From contig NZ_QGGZ01000004.1 of NCBI RefSeq assembly GCF_003148825.1, positions 1 to 64,000 of the forward strand: a stretch of 64,000 bases of DNA, written 5' to 3'. This document shows, one piece after another, positions 26,373 to 34,443 of this stretch. Position numbers and translations under genes: made by a program. Positions within the stretch are counted from its first letter, which is position 1. Each line of letters starts with the position of its first letter. The notes beneath the pieces were generated by a model, which had not been told where the DNA came from, searched no databases, and saw only the letters and a list, made by a program, of their open reading frames with translations. The DNA comes from Streptomyces sp. CG 926. GTDB lineage: Bacteria > Actinomycetota > Actinomycetes > Streptomycetales > Streptomycetaceae.

Positions 26373-26992
26373 CCCCGATGATCTCGATCCCCGCCATGAC
26401 CTCCTCCGCCATGACCCCCTCCGCCATCTCCCCCTCCCTGGCCCCATATCTGCTGCTCATCGGTCTGGTCGCCGCCGAGCGGCTCGCCGAGCTGATCACG
26501 GCCCGCCGTCACACCGCGTGGAGCCTGGCCCGCGGCGGCCGCGAGTACGGCCGCGGTCACTACCCGGCCATGGTCGCCCTGCACACCGCGCTGCTCGTGG
26601 GATGCGTGGTGGAACCCTGGGCGACCGGGCGGCCGTTCGTCCCCCTGCTCGGCTGGTCGGCCCTCGCCGTCGCCGTGGCCGCACAGGCCCTTCGCTGGTG
26701 GTGCATCGCCACCCTCGGCAAGCGCTGGAACACCCGGGTGCTCGTCGTTCCCGGGCTGCCCCTGGTGGCGGCGGGGCCGTACCGGCTGCTGCGCCACCCC
26801 AACTACGTCGCGGTGGTCGCGGAAGGCGTCGCGCTGCCGCTGGTGCACACCGCCTGGATGACGGCGCTCGGCTTCACCGTGCTCAACCTGCTCCTGCTGC
26901 GCGTACGGATCGGCTGCGAGGACGCGGCCCTCACCGACGGCGGTCGGCTGCGGGCGCCCGCCTCCGTCCCCTCGGCCGGCGCCGCCTCGTGA
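26369..26992 (+). CDS. srsB: isoprenylcysteine carboxyl methyltransferase-family membrane methyltransferase
   Basis: 207-aa membrane protein with about four hydrophobic segments. The C-terminal GPYRLLRHPNYVAVVAEGVALPL is the cofactor-binding signature of the ICMT/phospholipid methyltransferase family, and RWNTRVLVVPG precedes it. In the srs pathway the equivalent enzyme O-methylates the alkylresorcinol. The GTG start overlaps the stop of the synthase (GTGA); an alternative ATG is nine bases on. A Thr/Ser/Met-rich N-terminus (SIPAMTSSAMTPSAIS) is unusual and possibly non-native. Its own stop overlaps the next gene, so the whole operon is coupled. Confidence 0.92.
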   Translation: MTPMISIPAMTSSAMTPSAISPSLAPYLLLIGLVAAERLAELITARRHTAWSLARGGREYGRGHYPAMVALHTALLVGCVVEPWATGRPFVPLLGWSALAVAVAAQALRWWCIATLGKRWNTRVLVVPGLPLVAAGPYRLLRHPNYVAVVAEGVALPLVHTAWMTALGFTVLNLLLLRVRIGCEDAALTDGGRLRAPASVPSAGAAS

Positions 26993-28014
26993 TCGACCTG
27001 CTGATCGCGGGCGGCGGCCCCGCCGGTCTGGCCACCGCCATCCACGGCGCGCTCGCCGGCCTCGAGGTGGTGGTCGTCGAGCCGAGGCCCACCCCCATCG
27101 ACAAGGCCTGCGGGGAGGGCCTGATGCCGGGGGGCGTACGCCACCTCCGGGAGCTGGGTGTCGCCGTGGCCGGGCAGCCGTTCCACGGCATCCGCTACGT
27201 CGACGGCGTGAGCGGCCGGCACGCCGAGGGGCTGTTCCGGTCCGGCCCGGGCCTCGGCGCCAGGCGCACGGAACTCCAGGCCGCGCTGGCCGAACGCGCC
27301 GCGCAACTCGGCGTACGGGTGCTCCCCGGGCGCGTGGACCAGGTACGCCAGGACGTGCACCAGGTCGACGCGGCCGGACTCACCGCCCGCTATCTGGTCG
27401 CGGCGGACGGCCTGCACTCGCCCGTCCGGCGCGGGCTCGGCCTGTCGGCGCCGCGCGCGCCGCGCAGCCCGGCACGCTACGGGCTGCGCCGCCACTACGC
27501 CGTCGAGCCGTGGAGCGACCTCGTCGAGGTGCACTGGTCACAACGGTGCGAGGCCTATGTCACCCCGCTGGGGCCCGACCGGATCGGCGTGGCCGTGCTG
27601 ACCTCCGATCAGGCCCCGTTCGACGTACAGCTGGCCCGCTTCCCGGCACTGTCGAAGCGCTTGGCCGCGGCGGCGGGTACGCCGGTGCGCGGTGCCGGAC
27701 CGCTGCGCCAGGGGGCCCGCGTACGGGTGGCGGGGCGCGTGCTGTTCGTGGGGGACGCGGCCGGATACGTGGACGCGCTGACCGGCGAGGGGCTCACCCT
27801 GGCCGTGACCGCCGCGGGCGAACTGGTGCGGTGTGTGCGGGCGGGGCGCCCGCAGGCCTACGAGCAGGCCTGGCGGGACCTCTCGCGCAGCTACCGGGCA
27901 CTCACCGCCTCCCTGTTGTGGGCCCGTCACCGGCCACGGCTCGCGCCACGGATCGTCCCGACCGCCGCTCGGCTCCCGCGCGTGTTCACCCGGGCGGTGA
28001 ACCTCCTCGCGTGA
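26989..28014 (+). CDS. srsC: FAD-dependent hydroxylase (geranylgeranyl reductase/UbiH-like)
   Basis: 341-aa flavoprotein. FAD-binding motif VIDLLIAGGGPAGLATAIHGAL at the N-terminus, DG motif VAADGLHSPVRRGLGL and GD motif VLFVGDAAGYVDALTGEGLTLAV. It belongs to the group of flavin monooxygenases in which SrsC hydroxylates the methylated alkylresorcinol to give, after oxidation, an alkylquinone. The GTG start overlaps the stop of the methyltransferase (GTGA). It is the last gene of the operon; a strong hairpin follows at 28094-28128. Substrate by analogy only. Confidence 0.92.
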   Translation: MIDLLIAGGGPAGLATAIHGALAGLEVVVVEPRPTPIDKACGEGLMPGGVRHLRELGVAVAGQPFHGIRYVDGVSGRHAEGLFRSGPGLGARRTELQAALAERAAQLGVRVLPGRVDQVRQDVHQVDAAGLTARYLVAADGLHSPVRRGLGLSAPRAPRSPARYGLRRHYAVEPWSDLVEVHWSQRCEAYVTPLGPDRIGVAVLTSDQAPFDVQLARFPALSKRLAAAAGTPVRGAGPLRQGARVRVAGRVLFVGDAAGYVDALTGEGLTLAVTAAGELVRCVRAGRPQAYEQAWRDLSRSYRALTASLLWARHRPRLAPRIVPTAARLPRVFTRAVNLLA

Positions 28015-28093
28015 CCGCGCCCGGCGACCGAGATCGCGCCCGCGCCCGGGCCCGGACCCGCCCGACTCCGCGAGTCCGAGAGACCGCGAACCG

Positions 28094-28128
28094 AACGGCA
28101 CCCCGCGCACGGGGCGCGGGGTGCCGTT
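28094..28128. terminator. 15-bp hairpin terminator after the srs-like operon
   Basis: Left arm AACGGCACCCCGCGC and its exact complement GCGCGGGGTGCCGTT enclose a 5-base loop. It lies between convergent stops, so it can serve both directions. GC-rich stem without a T tract, as common here. Confidence 0.85.
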
Positions 28129-28165
28129 CCGGTGGAGCTGGGGCGGGGAGGGGCCCCGGGGCCGG

Positions 28166-29155
28166 TCAGGCCGAGGGCTCCTGGCGGTTCCTCAGGGCCA
28201 GGCCAGCGAGGACCGCGCCGACCGCCGCGCACAGCACGACGGCGACTCCGGCCCAGGCCAGGGTGCCGCCCACCGCGCCTGCCAGCGGGTCGTACCGCAG
28301 CGACCCGCCCAGCACGTGCAGCGCGACCACGCCGAGAGCGGCGGCCGCGCCCGCCCGCCACACCGCCGTGGTGTCCCGGAGCGCCACCAGCGCGCCGCTC
28401 ACCATGCAGAGCACGCTGACGAGGAGGGGCAGGTAGTCGACGGCGGACGCGAACGGCAGGGCCGTCAGGTCGTTCGGCAGGTGCAGGGCGCCGCTGACCA
28501 GCAGGGTGATCGCGACGGGCCAGCGCAGGACGCGCCGCAGCGCCCGGTCGCGGGAGGCCGCGGGCGGCTCGGCGGGTGCGGGGCGCCGGGGCGACTGCTG
28601 GTACGGGGCGTCGTACAGCTCCGGGTTCCGCGGCTCGTGCGGTGCCTCGTGCCTCTCCTCCGCGGGCCGGGCGGTGGGTTCCGCGCGCGGGCCTGACGGT
28701 CCGGACGGTCCGGTCCGGCCGGCGTTCGGCGCGGCCTGATCGGCCGGCCCGGCACGTCCTCGGCGCTCCGTCTCGGCCGCGTCCTCCTTGCCGAGGATGG
28801 TCACCAGCAGGGCGACGTCCTCGATGGACCGTCCGACGGCGGCGGCGCGCAGGGTGAGGTCCGCCTCGGCGACCTCCTGCGGCGACTCGCCCAGCAGGGC
28901 GACCATCCGTCGTACGTCCTGCACCGGTCGGGTCACGGCGGCCGTGCGCAGCGCGTCGTGCCCGGCGTCGGGCAGCGGGCCGCCCTCCTTGAGGAGGCTC
29001 ACGAGTGCGGTGACCTCCTCGACCGGACGGCAGGTGGCCGCCGTCTCCAGCAGGGTCCGCACGGTCGGCGTGGTCGGCTCGTCCGGTGCGATGGGGTCGG
29101 GGGTCCCGTGGCGGTCTTCGTGCTGTTTCGCCGCGAGGGTGATGGGGTCATTCAT
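28166..29155 (-). CDS. membrane protein with three N-terminal helical repeats
   Basis: 329-aa protein without a family I can name. Residues about 30-120 hold three related units of about 33 residues with a shared pattern AA-x3-RP(V/I)E/Q-D/E-V-x3-V-x-LL (ETAATCRPVEEVTALVSLLK; RTAAVTRPVQDVRRMVALLG; RAAAVGRSIEDVALLVTILG). A charged and Pro-rich linker of about 80 residues follows, then four transmembrane helices at the C-terminus (about residues 210-325). Start ATG 29155 has GGAAAGCTCC upstream and is conventional. The helical repeats face the cytoplasm and may bind a protein. I would not guess more. Confidence 0.85.
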   Translation of the reverse strand: MNDPITLAAKQHEDRHGTPDPIAPDEPTTPTVRTLLETAATCRPVEEVTALVSLLKEGGPLPDAGHDALRTAAVTRPVQDVRRMVALLGESPQEVAEADLTLRAAAVGRSIEDVALLVTILGKEDAAETERRGRAGPADQAAPNAGRTGPSGPSGPRAEPTARPAEERHEAPHEPRNPELYDAPYQQSPRRPAPAEPPAASRDRALRRVLRWPVAITLLVSGALHLPNDLTALPFASAVDYLPLLVSVLCMVSGALVALRDTTAVWRAGAAAALGVVALHVLGGSLRYDPLAGAVGGTLAWAGVAVVLCAAVGAVLAGLALRNRQEPSA

Positions 29156-29339
29156 GGAAAGCTCCGTTCGCCGACGCGCGGGTCTACGCAATCGCGCGCC
29201 GGTCATCGTGCGTCATGGGAAGCGCACGCTTTGTTACATTGAGTGCCACTTCCGCTCACTGCGCCATTCGGGGCGGGCAAACGGGGGTCCTCGCCCGGGC
29301 ACTCGGCCCCGGGCCCCGAGGGGGAAGGGGCGTCCGGCC

Positions 29340-30953
29340 GTGACCGACTTTCGCCGGTTCACCCGCCGGTGGGCCCTCCTGGTCCCCGTGGTGTTGCTGT
29401 TGCTGGGCGCCGCACCCGGTCCGGACCGGCCCGTCGTGGACACCGATCGGGGGCGGGTACGGGGACTGGGGCACGGCACGTACGACACGTTCGAGGGGAT
29501 CCCCTTCGCCGCTCCCCCGACCGGACCACTGCGCTGGCGACCGCCGGAGCCGGTGTCGGACTGGGAGGGCGTACGTGATGCCGGGGCGCCCGGTTCGCGC
29601 TGCGTGCAGCTGCCGGCGGTCGGGCCGGGTGGGCCGACCGGCTCGGAGGACTGCCTGTATCTCAACGTCACCGCTCCGGCGGGCCGGGCCGCCGCCGGGG
29701 GCCCGGGGCGCCCGGTCATGGTCTGGTTCCACGGCGGCGGCTTCTTCAGCGGCGCGGGCGACGCGTACCGGCCCGAGCGGCTCGTCGGGCAGGGCGGCGC
29801 GGTGGTCGTGACGGTGAACTACCGGCTGGGCGTCTTCGGTCTGTTCGGTCATCCGGAGCTCGGCGGGGCGCCCGTTTTCGCCCTCGCGGACCAGCGGGCG
29901 GCGCTGCGCTGGGTACGGGCGAACGCGGCGCGCTTCGGCGGCGACCCGGGCAACGTCACCGTGTTCGGCGAATCGGCGGGTGCCCTCAGCGTCTGCGCGC
30001 ACCTCACCTCCCCCGCGTCGGCAGGTCTGTTCCACCGGGCGATCGTGCAGAGCGGCTCGTGCTCGACCACGGCGCCGCCGCGGTCCTTGCTGCCCGGCCT
30101 CGGCACGTACGAGCCCTTCGTGCCGGAGCCGCGCACCGTCGCGGACGGCGCCCTGGCGGCGGCCCGGCTCGGCTGCGACCGACCCGGTGAGGTGCTGGAC
30201 TGCCTGCGTCGGCTGGACACCGATGCGCTGGCGACGGCCGAACTGATGCAGCGCTTCTCGCTCGTCTCCTACGGCAACAGCGTGCTGCCGCTGGAGCCGC
30301 GGCGGGCGCTGGAGGCGGGCCGGTTCCACCGGGTGCCGGTGGTCCAGGGCTTCGACCAGGACGAGATGCGCCTCTTCCTCGCGCAGACCCTGGCCGGGTA
30401 TCCGATCCCCGACGCGGCCGCCTACCGGGCCCGGATGGAGCGGTCCTTCGACCCGCCGACCGCCCGCGCCGTGGAGGCCACCTATCCGGTCTCCGCCTTC
30501 GCGACCCCGGCGGTCGCGTGGGCCACCGTGCTGACGGACGCGTCGTTCGCCTGCCCGACGCTGCGGGACGGCGCGGCGCTGGGCCGGCACGTGCCGGTGT
30601 ACACGTACCGGTTCAGCGACCGGGACGCGCCCGACTTCACGGGGCTACCGGCGCGGCCGGACTTGCCGTTCGGCGCGACGCACGGCTCCGAACTGCCCTA
30701 CCTGTTCGCGATCGCGCCGCTGACCGAACCGCAGCGGCAGCTCGCGGACCGGATGGCCGGCTACTGGACCGGCTTCGCCCGCACGGGTGTTCCGGCCGCG
30801 CCCGGAGAGCCGCCGTGGCCGCGTGATCGGGCTTCGGCCTCGGTGCTGTCGCTGGCGCCGGGGGCGGGCGGGATCCGCACGGTGGACGCGCGGGAGGAGC
30901 ACCACTGCGCGCTCTGGGACGCGCGGTGGCCCGGGATCACCAGGACTCGGTGA
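29340..30953 (+). CDS. secreted carboxylesterase (type B/para-nitrobenzyl esterase family)
   Basis: 537-aa alpha/beta hydrolase. A signal peptide (FTRRWALLVPVVLLLLGAAPG) starts it, then the typical EDCLYLNV, oxyanion loop WFHGGGFFSGAG (about residues 129-140), nucleophile GESAGA (Ser212), the acidic residue in QGFDQDEMRLF and His in THGSELPYLF. Length is normal for the family. It would hydrolyse esters outside the cell; substrate unknown. The GTG start at 29340 follows GGAAGGGG by about nine bases. Its last 17 bases overlap the convergent lipoprotein gene. Confidence 0.94.
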   Translation: MTDFRRFTRRWALLVPVVLLLLGAAPGPDRPVVDTDRGRVRGLGHGTYDTFEGIPFAAPPTGPLRWRPPEPVSDWEGVRDAGAPGSRCVQLPAVGPGGPTGSEDCLYLNVTAPAGRAAAGGPGRPVMVWFHGGGFFSGAGDAYRPERLVGQGGAVVVTVNYRLGVFGLFGHPELGGAPVFALADQRAALRWVRANAARFGGDPGNVTVFGESAGALSVCAHLTSPASAGLFHRAIVQSGSCSTTAPPRSLLPGLGTYEPFVPEPRTVADGALAAARLGCDRPGEVLDCLRRLDTDALATAELMQRFSLVSYGNSVLPLEPRRALEAGRFHRVPVVQGFDQDEMRLFLAQTLAGYPIPDAAAYRARMERSFDPPTARAVEATYPVSAFATPAVAWATVLTDASFACPTLRDGAALGRHVPVYTYRFSDRDAPDFTGLPARPDLPFGATHGSELPYLFAIAPLTEPQRQLADRMAGYWTGFARTGVPAAPGEPPWPRDRASASVLSLAPGAGGIRTVDAREEHHCALWDARWPGITRTR

Positions 30954-31572
30954 TGTTCAGCCGCGGGCCCGAGGAGGTGTGGAGGGTCACCGTACCCGTG
31001 TCCCCGTAAACCTCGTGCCGCCAGGCGGCGAACACCTTGGCGATGCTGCGGGCGGCGTCGCCTCGGCCCTTGCCCACTTCCTCGGTGGTGAAGGTGATCC
31101 GCGCCTCGCCGACCGTGCGGACCTTGCGGACGCGGACCTCCTTGATCGCGACCTCGTCCGCGTATCCGTCGTCGGCCTCGTGCTTGAGGTGGTAGGCGGT
31201 GAAGTCGCGGGTCATGTCGAACCAGTCCGCCGGACCGCAGGGGCCACCGCCGTTGGCCATCTCACCGTCCGTCGGTGGGCCCACGTAGGCGCCGGTCTCC
31301 TGATCGGTGGGCGGACCCGCGTACCCGCCCGTCTCCTGATCGGTCGGCGGACCTGCGTACCCGCCCGTCTCCTGATCGGTGGGTGGACCGGCGTACGCGC
31401 CCGTGTCCTCATCCGTCGGCACGTCGAGATCGCACTCGGCCGTGGCGAGCGTGGGTACACCGGCGGGCGCCGCGACCGATCCCGCCCGTGTGGTTCCGCA
31501 CGCCGCCAGGGCGGCGCACAGCAGCCCCGCCACCACCAGCCGCCCGGTCACGGACACCGCTGTCTTCGTCAT
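30937..31572 (-). CDS. lipoprotein with five 12-residue tandem repeats
   Basis: 211-aa exported lipoprotein. Signal with lipobox at LLCAALAAC (Cys at about residue 25). Residues about 45-105 contain five copies of a GPPTDQETGGYA-like unit, the middle three nearly exact. The C-terminal domain (residues about 110-211) has DWFDMTRDFTAYHLKHEADDGYADEVAIKEVRVRKVRTVGEARITFTT in outline and reads as an alpha+beta fold; two cysteines (C at about 48 and in GGPCGPAD) could form a disulphide. ATG 31572 is preferred over ATG 31578 because GAGGGG lies six bases upstream of it. Family unknown; a ligand-binding or anchoring role is possible. Confidence 0.82.
   Translation of the reverse strand: MTKTAVSVTGRLVVAGLLCAALAACGTTRAGSVAAPAGVPTLATAECDLDVPTDEDTGAYAGPPTDQETGGYAGPPTDQETGGYAGPPTDQETGAYVGPPTDGEMANGGGPCGPADWFDMTRDFTAYHLKHEADDGYADEVAIKEVRVRKVRTVGEARITFTTEEVGKGRGDAARSIAKVFAAWRHEVYGDTGTVTLHTSSGPRLNITESW
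31261..31417. repeat. 36-base tandem repeat (about 4.5 copies) in the lipoprotein gene
   Basis: The 12-base core CTCCTGATCGGT recurs at 31297, 31333 and 31369, exactly 36 bases apart. The period is a multiple of three and so encodes a 12-residue protein repeat. Copy number can be expected to vary between strains. Confidence 0.92.
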
Positions 31573-31664
31573 GACCATCCCCCCTCGGCCATCAAGAGGC
31601 GATCTGGGCGGCCCGGGTTCCACCCCGCGCACCTCGGCCTCCCGTCACCCGGCGAGAACCCCCG

Positions 31665-32393
31665 TCAGCCCTCTCGCTCGAACACCAGGCGGTCCCCGAC
31701 GTGGACCGTTCCCGGAGTGACGATCCTGGCGAGCGCGTCGAGCCGGTTGTCGTGCATGCGGGCGATCGCCCGCAGGATCAGCGGCGAGTGCGGCAGGTCC
31801 TGCTGGGCCTGGTTGGTCATCACGCACCGCTCGCTGGAGCGCAGGAACTCGATGCGAAGGGTGGCTCCCACCGTGGCCTCGCGCCCGATCCACTCGTCCT
31901 CGACGAAGGGCGGGGTGCCGGGCGGGGTACGCACGAGGATGTTCGGGCGGAACCGGCGCTCGTCCACCGGTACGCCCGGCACCTCGCGGCGCATCCGGTC
32001 GAGGGTGGCGGTCGTGAGCACGCTCAGCGGCAGTTGGTCGAAGTGCGAGATCTCCCCCTCGCGGGCCAGCTCCACATCCTCACGGCCGAGGTGGTCGCGC
32101 AGGTACGCCGTGGGGTCGGCCACCACGTTCCCGTGCGGGTCGAGCAGCTCGGGCGGTCCCGGTTCCGGGGCGTTGTTCGGGTAGCGGGAGCCCAGGTGGA
32201 GCAGGCCGTCCATGCGCCGGAAGCGCCGGGTGTTCTTGCCCGAGCCGAACTTGCCTTCAGCGTCCCGTACGGCGAACAGCCGGTCGCCCACCATGCCCCG
32301 CTCGTCGACGGCCACGCTCCGCAGCCGTTCGCCACCCGTCGACTTGATCGGGTACCGCCACAACCGCTCTATCACGCCCACGTGCGCCGCCAC
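31665..32393 (-). CDS. MOSC-domain protein
   Basis: 242-aa protein with an N-terminal beta-barrel (GVIERLWRYPIKSTGGERL) and a MOSC domain (RFRPNILV, then GATLRIEFLRSSERCVMTNQAQQ). The cysteine in SSERCVMT is the conserved sulfur-carrying residue of the MOSC family, which includes molybdenum-cofactor sulfurase-like and amidoxime-reducing enzymes. The GTG start at 32393 follows GGAGG by eight bases. It is downstream of nothing related on its strand, so the substrate and whether it works with a separate reductase are unknown. Confidence 0.93.
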   Translation of the reverse strand: MAAHVGVIERLWRYPIKSTGGERLRSVAVDERGMVGDRLFAVRDAEGKFGSGKNTRRFRRMDGLLHLGSRYPNNAPEPGPPELLDPHGNVVADPTAYLRDHLGREDVELAREGEISHFDQLPLSVLTTATLDRMRREVPGVPVDERRFRPNILVRTPPGTPPFVEDEWIGREATVGATLRIEFLRSSERCVMTNQAQQDLPHSPLILRAIARMHDNRLDALARIVTPGTVHVGDRLVFEREG

Positions 32394-32452
32394 CGCTCCG
32401 ACCTCCGCCCATCAAGATCATCACCTATGCACGGGAGGACTACGGTGGCCTC

Positions 32453-32965
32453 ATGACCGGTTCCGCCTCCACCACCCCCGTACTGCTCTACCTCGATGTC
32501 GACGGACCCCTCATCCCGTTCGGGGCCGGCCCGTACCCCGCGGGCGACGACGAGGGGAATCCCCTGCTCGCGCGGGTCGATCCGACGCTCGGACCCGGGT
32601 TGGCGGCGCTGCCGTGCGAGCTGGTGTGGGCCACGACCTGGATGGCGGAAGCCAACGAGTGCGTCGCGCCCCGGCTCGGCCTGCCGGAACTGCCCGTGGT
32701 GGTCTGGCCGGAGCCCTCCGACGAGGACGGGCGGGGCGGGATCCACTGGAAGACCCCCACGCTCATCGACCATGCCGCCGGGCGGTCCTTCATCTGGGTC
32801 GACGACGAGATCACCGGCGCCGACCGGACCTACGTGGCCGCCCGCCATCCCGGCCGGGCCCTCCTGCACCGGGTCGATCCGGGACAGGGCCTGACCGAGG
32901 CCGACCTCGGCGTGCTGCGGGCCTGGCTGCGGACCGGGCTGCGGACCGGGCTGCGCGCGGGGTAG
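32453..32965 (+). CDS. HAD-like hydrolase
   Basis: 170-aa protein of the haloacid dehalogenase fold. Motif I is LLYLDVDGPL (Asp15, Asp17), the threonine motif II VWATTW, Lys of motif III is in HWKTPTL, and motif IV WVDDE. All four catalytic elements are present and length fits a C0-type (capless) HAD. Such enzymes dephosphorylate small molecules. The C-terminal WLRTGLRTGLRAG is a small repeat. It diverges from the MOSC gene. Substrate unknown. Confidence 0.88.
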   Translation: MTGSASTTPVLLYLDVDGPLIPFGAGPYPAGDDEGNPLLARVDPTLGPGLAALPCELVWATTWMAEANECVAPRLGLPELPVVVWPEPSDEDGRGGIHWKTPTLIDHAAGRSFIWVDDEITGADRTYVAARHPGRALLHRVDPGQGLTEADLGVLRAWLRTGLRTGLRAG

Positions 32966-33016
32966 CCGCCGGGACTCGGCCCACCGCGTCGAGCCGTGCC
33001 ATGCCACGCCGTCGGG

Positions 33017-33874
33017 TCAGCGGCCGAGGAGGGCCTTCAGCGTGCGCGCCGTCGCGCGGGGGAACGCGGTGTTCCCGTTGTGGCCGCCGGGGAACTCGAC
33101 CGGCTCCGTGTCCAGTCGCGCCGCCAGCGCCAGTGCGCAGCGGTAGGTGTGGACCGTCGGCCGGGTGGTCCGCCCCGTCGCCGCGATGATCCTCGTACCG
33201 GCTCGCGCGGCGGCCCGCACCGCCTCCGCCGGGTCCAGATCGTCCGTGGTGACGGCCGTGAACTCCGTACCGATGAAGAAGCCGAAGTTGGCCTGTCGGC
33301 GCGGGGTCAGCGGTTGGGGGGTGAGGTCGTCCTCGGTCGCGTCGTGCGCCGGGTCGATGCCGAGGTGTAGGGCGATCGCCGGGAACGCGGCGGTCAGGCC
33401 CCCGGTGCTGTGGGCGTTCTGGATGGCGGACAGTTCGGCCAGGTGTTCCGCGCGGTCCGCCTCGGCCAGCAGGTTCGGCATCACGGGTTCGTGGGCGATC
33501 AGCGTGCTCAGCAGGCCGGGGTGGCGGGCCACGACCTGCAGGCCGATCGCGGCTCCCATGCTGAACCCGGCCATCGACGCCGGCCCGTCGGTGACCTCGG
33601 CCAGCAGGCGGGCGACGTCGTCCGCGTGCTCGGCCATCGTGACGGGCCGGGCGGGGTCGTGGAGGGTGCTGCGTGACAGGCCGCGGCGGTCGTAGGTGAC
33701 GACCGTGAAGGTGTCGGTCAGGTGCGGGACGAGGTCGACCGTGCGGTCCGCATCGCCCTCGCCGCTCTGGGAGAGGAGGAGGACGGGGCCTCGGCCCACC
33801 ACCTGGAAGTGCAGGGTGGCGCCCGGGACGGCCAGGGCGTGGGTGGCGATGGCGGAGGTGTCGGTCACGGGCAT
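33017..33874 (-). CDS. alpha/beta-fold hydrolase controlled by the divergent MarR
   Basis: 285-aa hydrolase. Catalytic elements: nucleophile elbow AGFSMGAAIG, YDRRGLSRS before it, and a His in EFPGGHNGNTAFP near the end, with an Asp in between. Similar enzymes in actinomycetes occur divergent from MarR regulators and probably detoxify an ester or lactone. ATG 33874 is chosen since upstream starts (TTG 33952 and ATG 33949) lie within the palindromic operator. The shared gap with the marR-type gene is 113 bases and holds a 40-base near-perfect palindrome. Confidence 0.92.
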   Translation of the reverse strand: MPVTDTSAIATHALAVPGATLHFQVVGRGPVLLLSQSGEGDADRTVDLVPHLTDTFTVVTYDRRGLSRSTLHDPARPVTMAEHADDVARLLAEVTDGPASMAGFSMGAAIGLQVVARHPGLLSTLIAHEPVMPNLLAEADRAEHLAELSAIQNAHSTGGLTAAFPAIALHLGIDPAHDATEDDLTPQPLTPRRQANFGFFIGTEFTAVTTDDLDPAEAVRAAARAGTRIIAATGRTTRPTVHTYRCALALAARLDTEPVEFPGGHNGNTAFPRATARTLKALLGR

Positions 33875-33933
33875 GGCGGGTCCCCCTACGGATGTGTCGT
33901 CGGAATCTCCGACTGACGACACGACACTAATCC

Positions 33934-33973
33934 ATCTCAATAGATGCATCAAGATAGATGTATCTATTGAGAT
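33934..33973. promoter_or_regulatory. 40-base near-perfect palindrome, operator of the MarR/hydrolase pair
   Basis: Arms of 17 bases (33934-33950 and 33957-33973) are complementary except for one position; the spacer is AAGATA. The half-site reads ATCTCAATAGATGCATC. It is AT-rich in a GC-rich genome and ends 14 bases before the MarR start. Such a site is what MarR dimers bind; it can be expected to repress both genes. Confidence 0.88.
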
Positions 33974-33987
33974 GTACTCTGCTGCTC

Positions 33988-34443
33988 ATGAACGGAGTCG
34001 AAGCGTTCCTCCTGGGCCGCACCCTCATGAAGATCGGCGAACAGGCGATGCCCCAGCCGAAGTCGGGCCCGCCGGGATCGGTCCGCGCGGTGGTCGTCGT
34101 CCTCGGCGACCTCGTGTCCCACCCCGGGACCACGGTCGGCGAGATCGCCGCACGGACGGGTCTGCCGCAGAGTCAGGTCTCCACGGCCGTAGCCCGGTTG
34201 GAACAGGCGGGCTCCGTCGACACGGAGCCCGACCCCGCCGACCGGCGCCGCCGGCTCATCCGTCCCGCCGCCGAACCCTCCGCACGGGTCGCCGAGGTAC
34301 GCGCCACCACCATCGACGACGCTCTCACCGCGGCGCTGACCGGTCCCGACGGAACACCCCCCGACCCGGACACCGTCCGGGAGGTCACAGCGGCCCTGGA
34401 CCTCCTGGCCCGCAGACTGACCCCGTCCGTCACCGCCCGCTGA
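33988..34443 (+). CDS. MarR-family transcriptional regulator
   Basis: 151-aa winged-helix protein. The DNA-binding part is at about residues 40-90 (TTVGEIAARTGLPQSQVSTAVARLEQAGSVDTEPDPADRRRRL) with the recognition helix and the DRR wing. The C-terminal helices would dimerise (TPDPDTVREVTAALDLLARRL). No conserved sensing cysteine is visible, so it probably binds a ligand. It is divergent from the hydrolase gene. Its stop overlaps the convergent SWIM gene by 14 bases. Confidence 0.92.
   Translation: MNGVEAFLLGRTLMKIGEQAMPQPKSGPPGSVRAVVVVLGDLVSHPGTTVGEIAARTGLPQSQVSTAVARLEQAGSVDTEPDPADRRRRLIRPAAEPSARVAEVRATTIDDALTAALTGPDGTPPDPDTVREVTAALDLLARRLTPSVTAR

Noticed and set aside
25311..28014. The type III PKS operon considered as germicidin or naphthalene (RppA) type
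   Set aside because: Presence of ICMT-like methyltransferase and FAD hydroxylase in this order fits alkylresorcinol (srs) operons better.
34430..34443. Possible mis-called ends where MarR and SWIM genes overlap
   Set aside because: A 14-base convergent overlap is normal in this genome (also at 30937-30953) and both C-termini are family-like.
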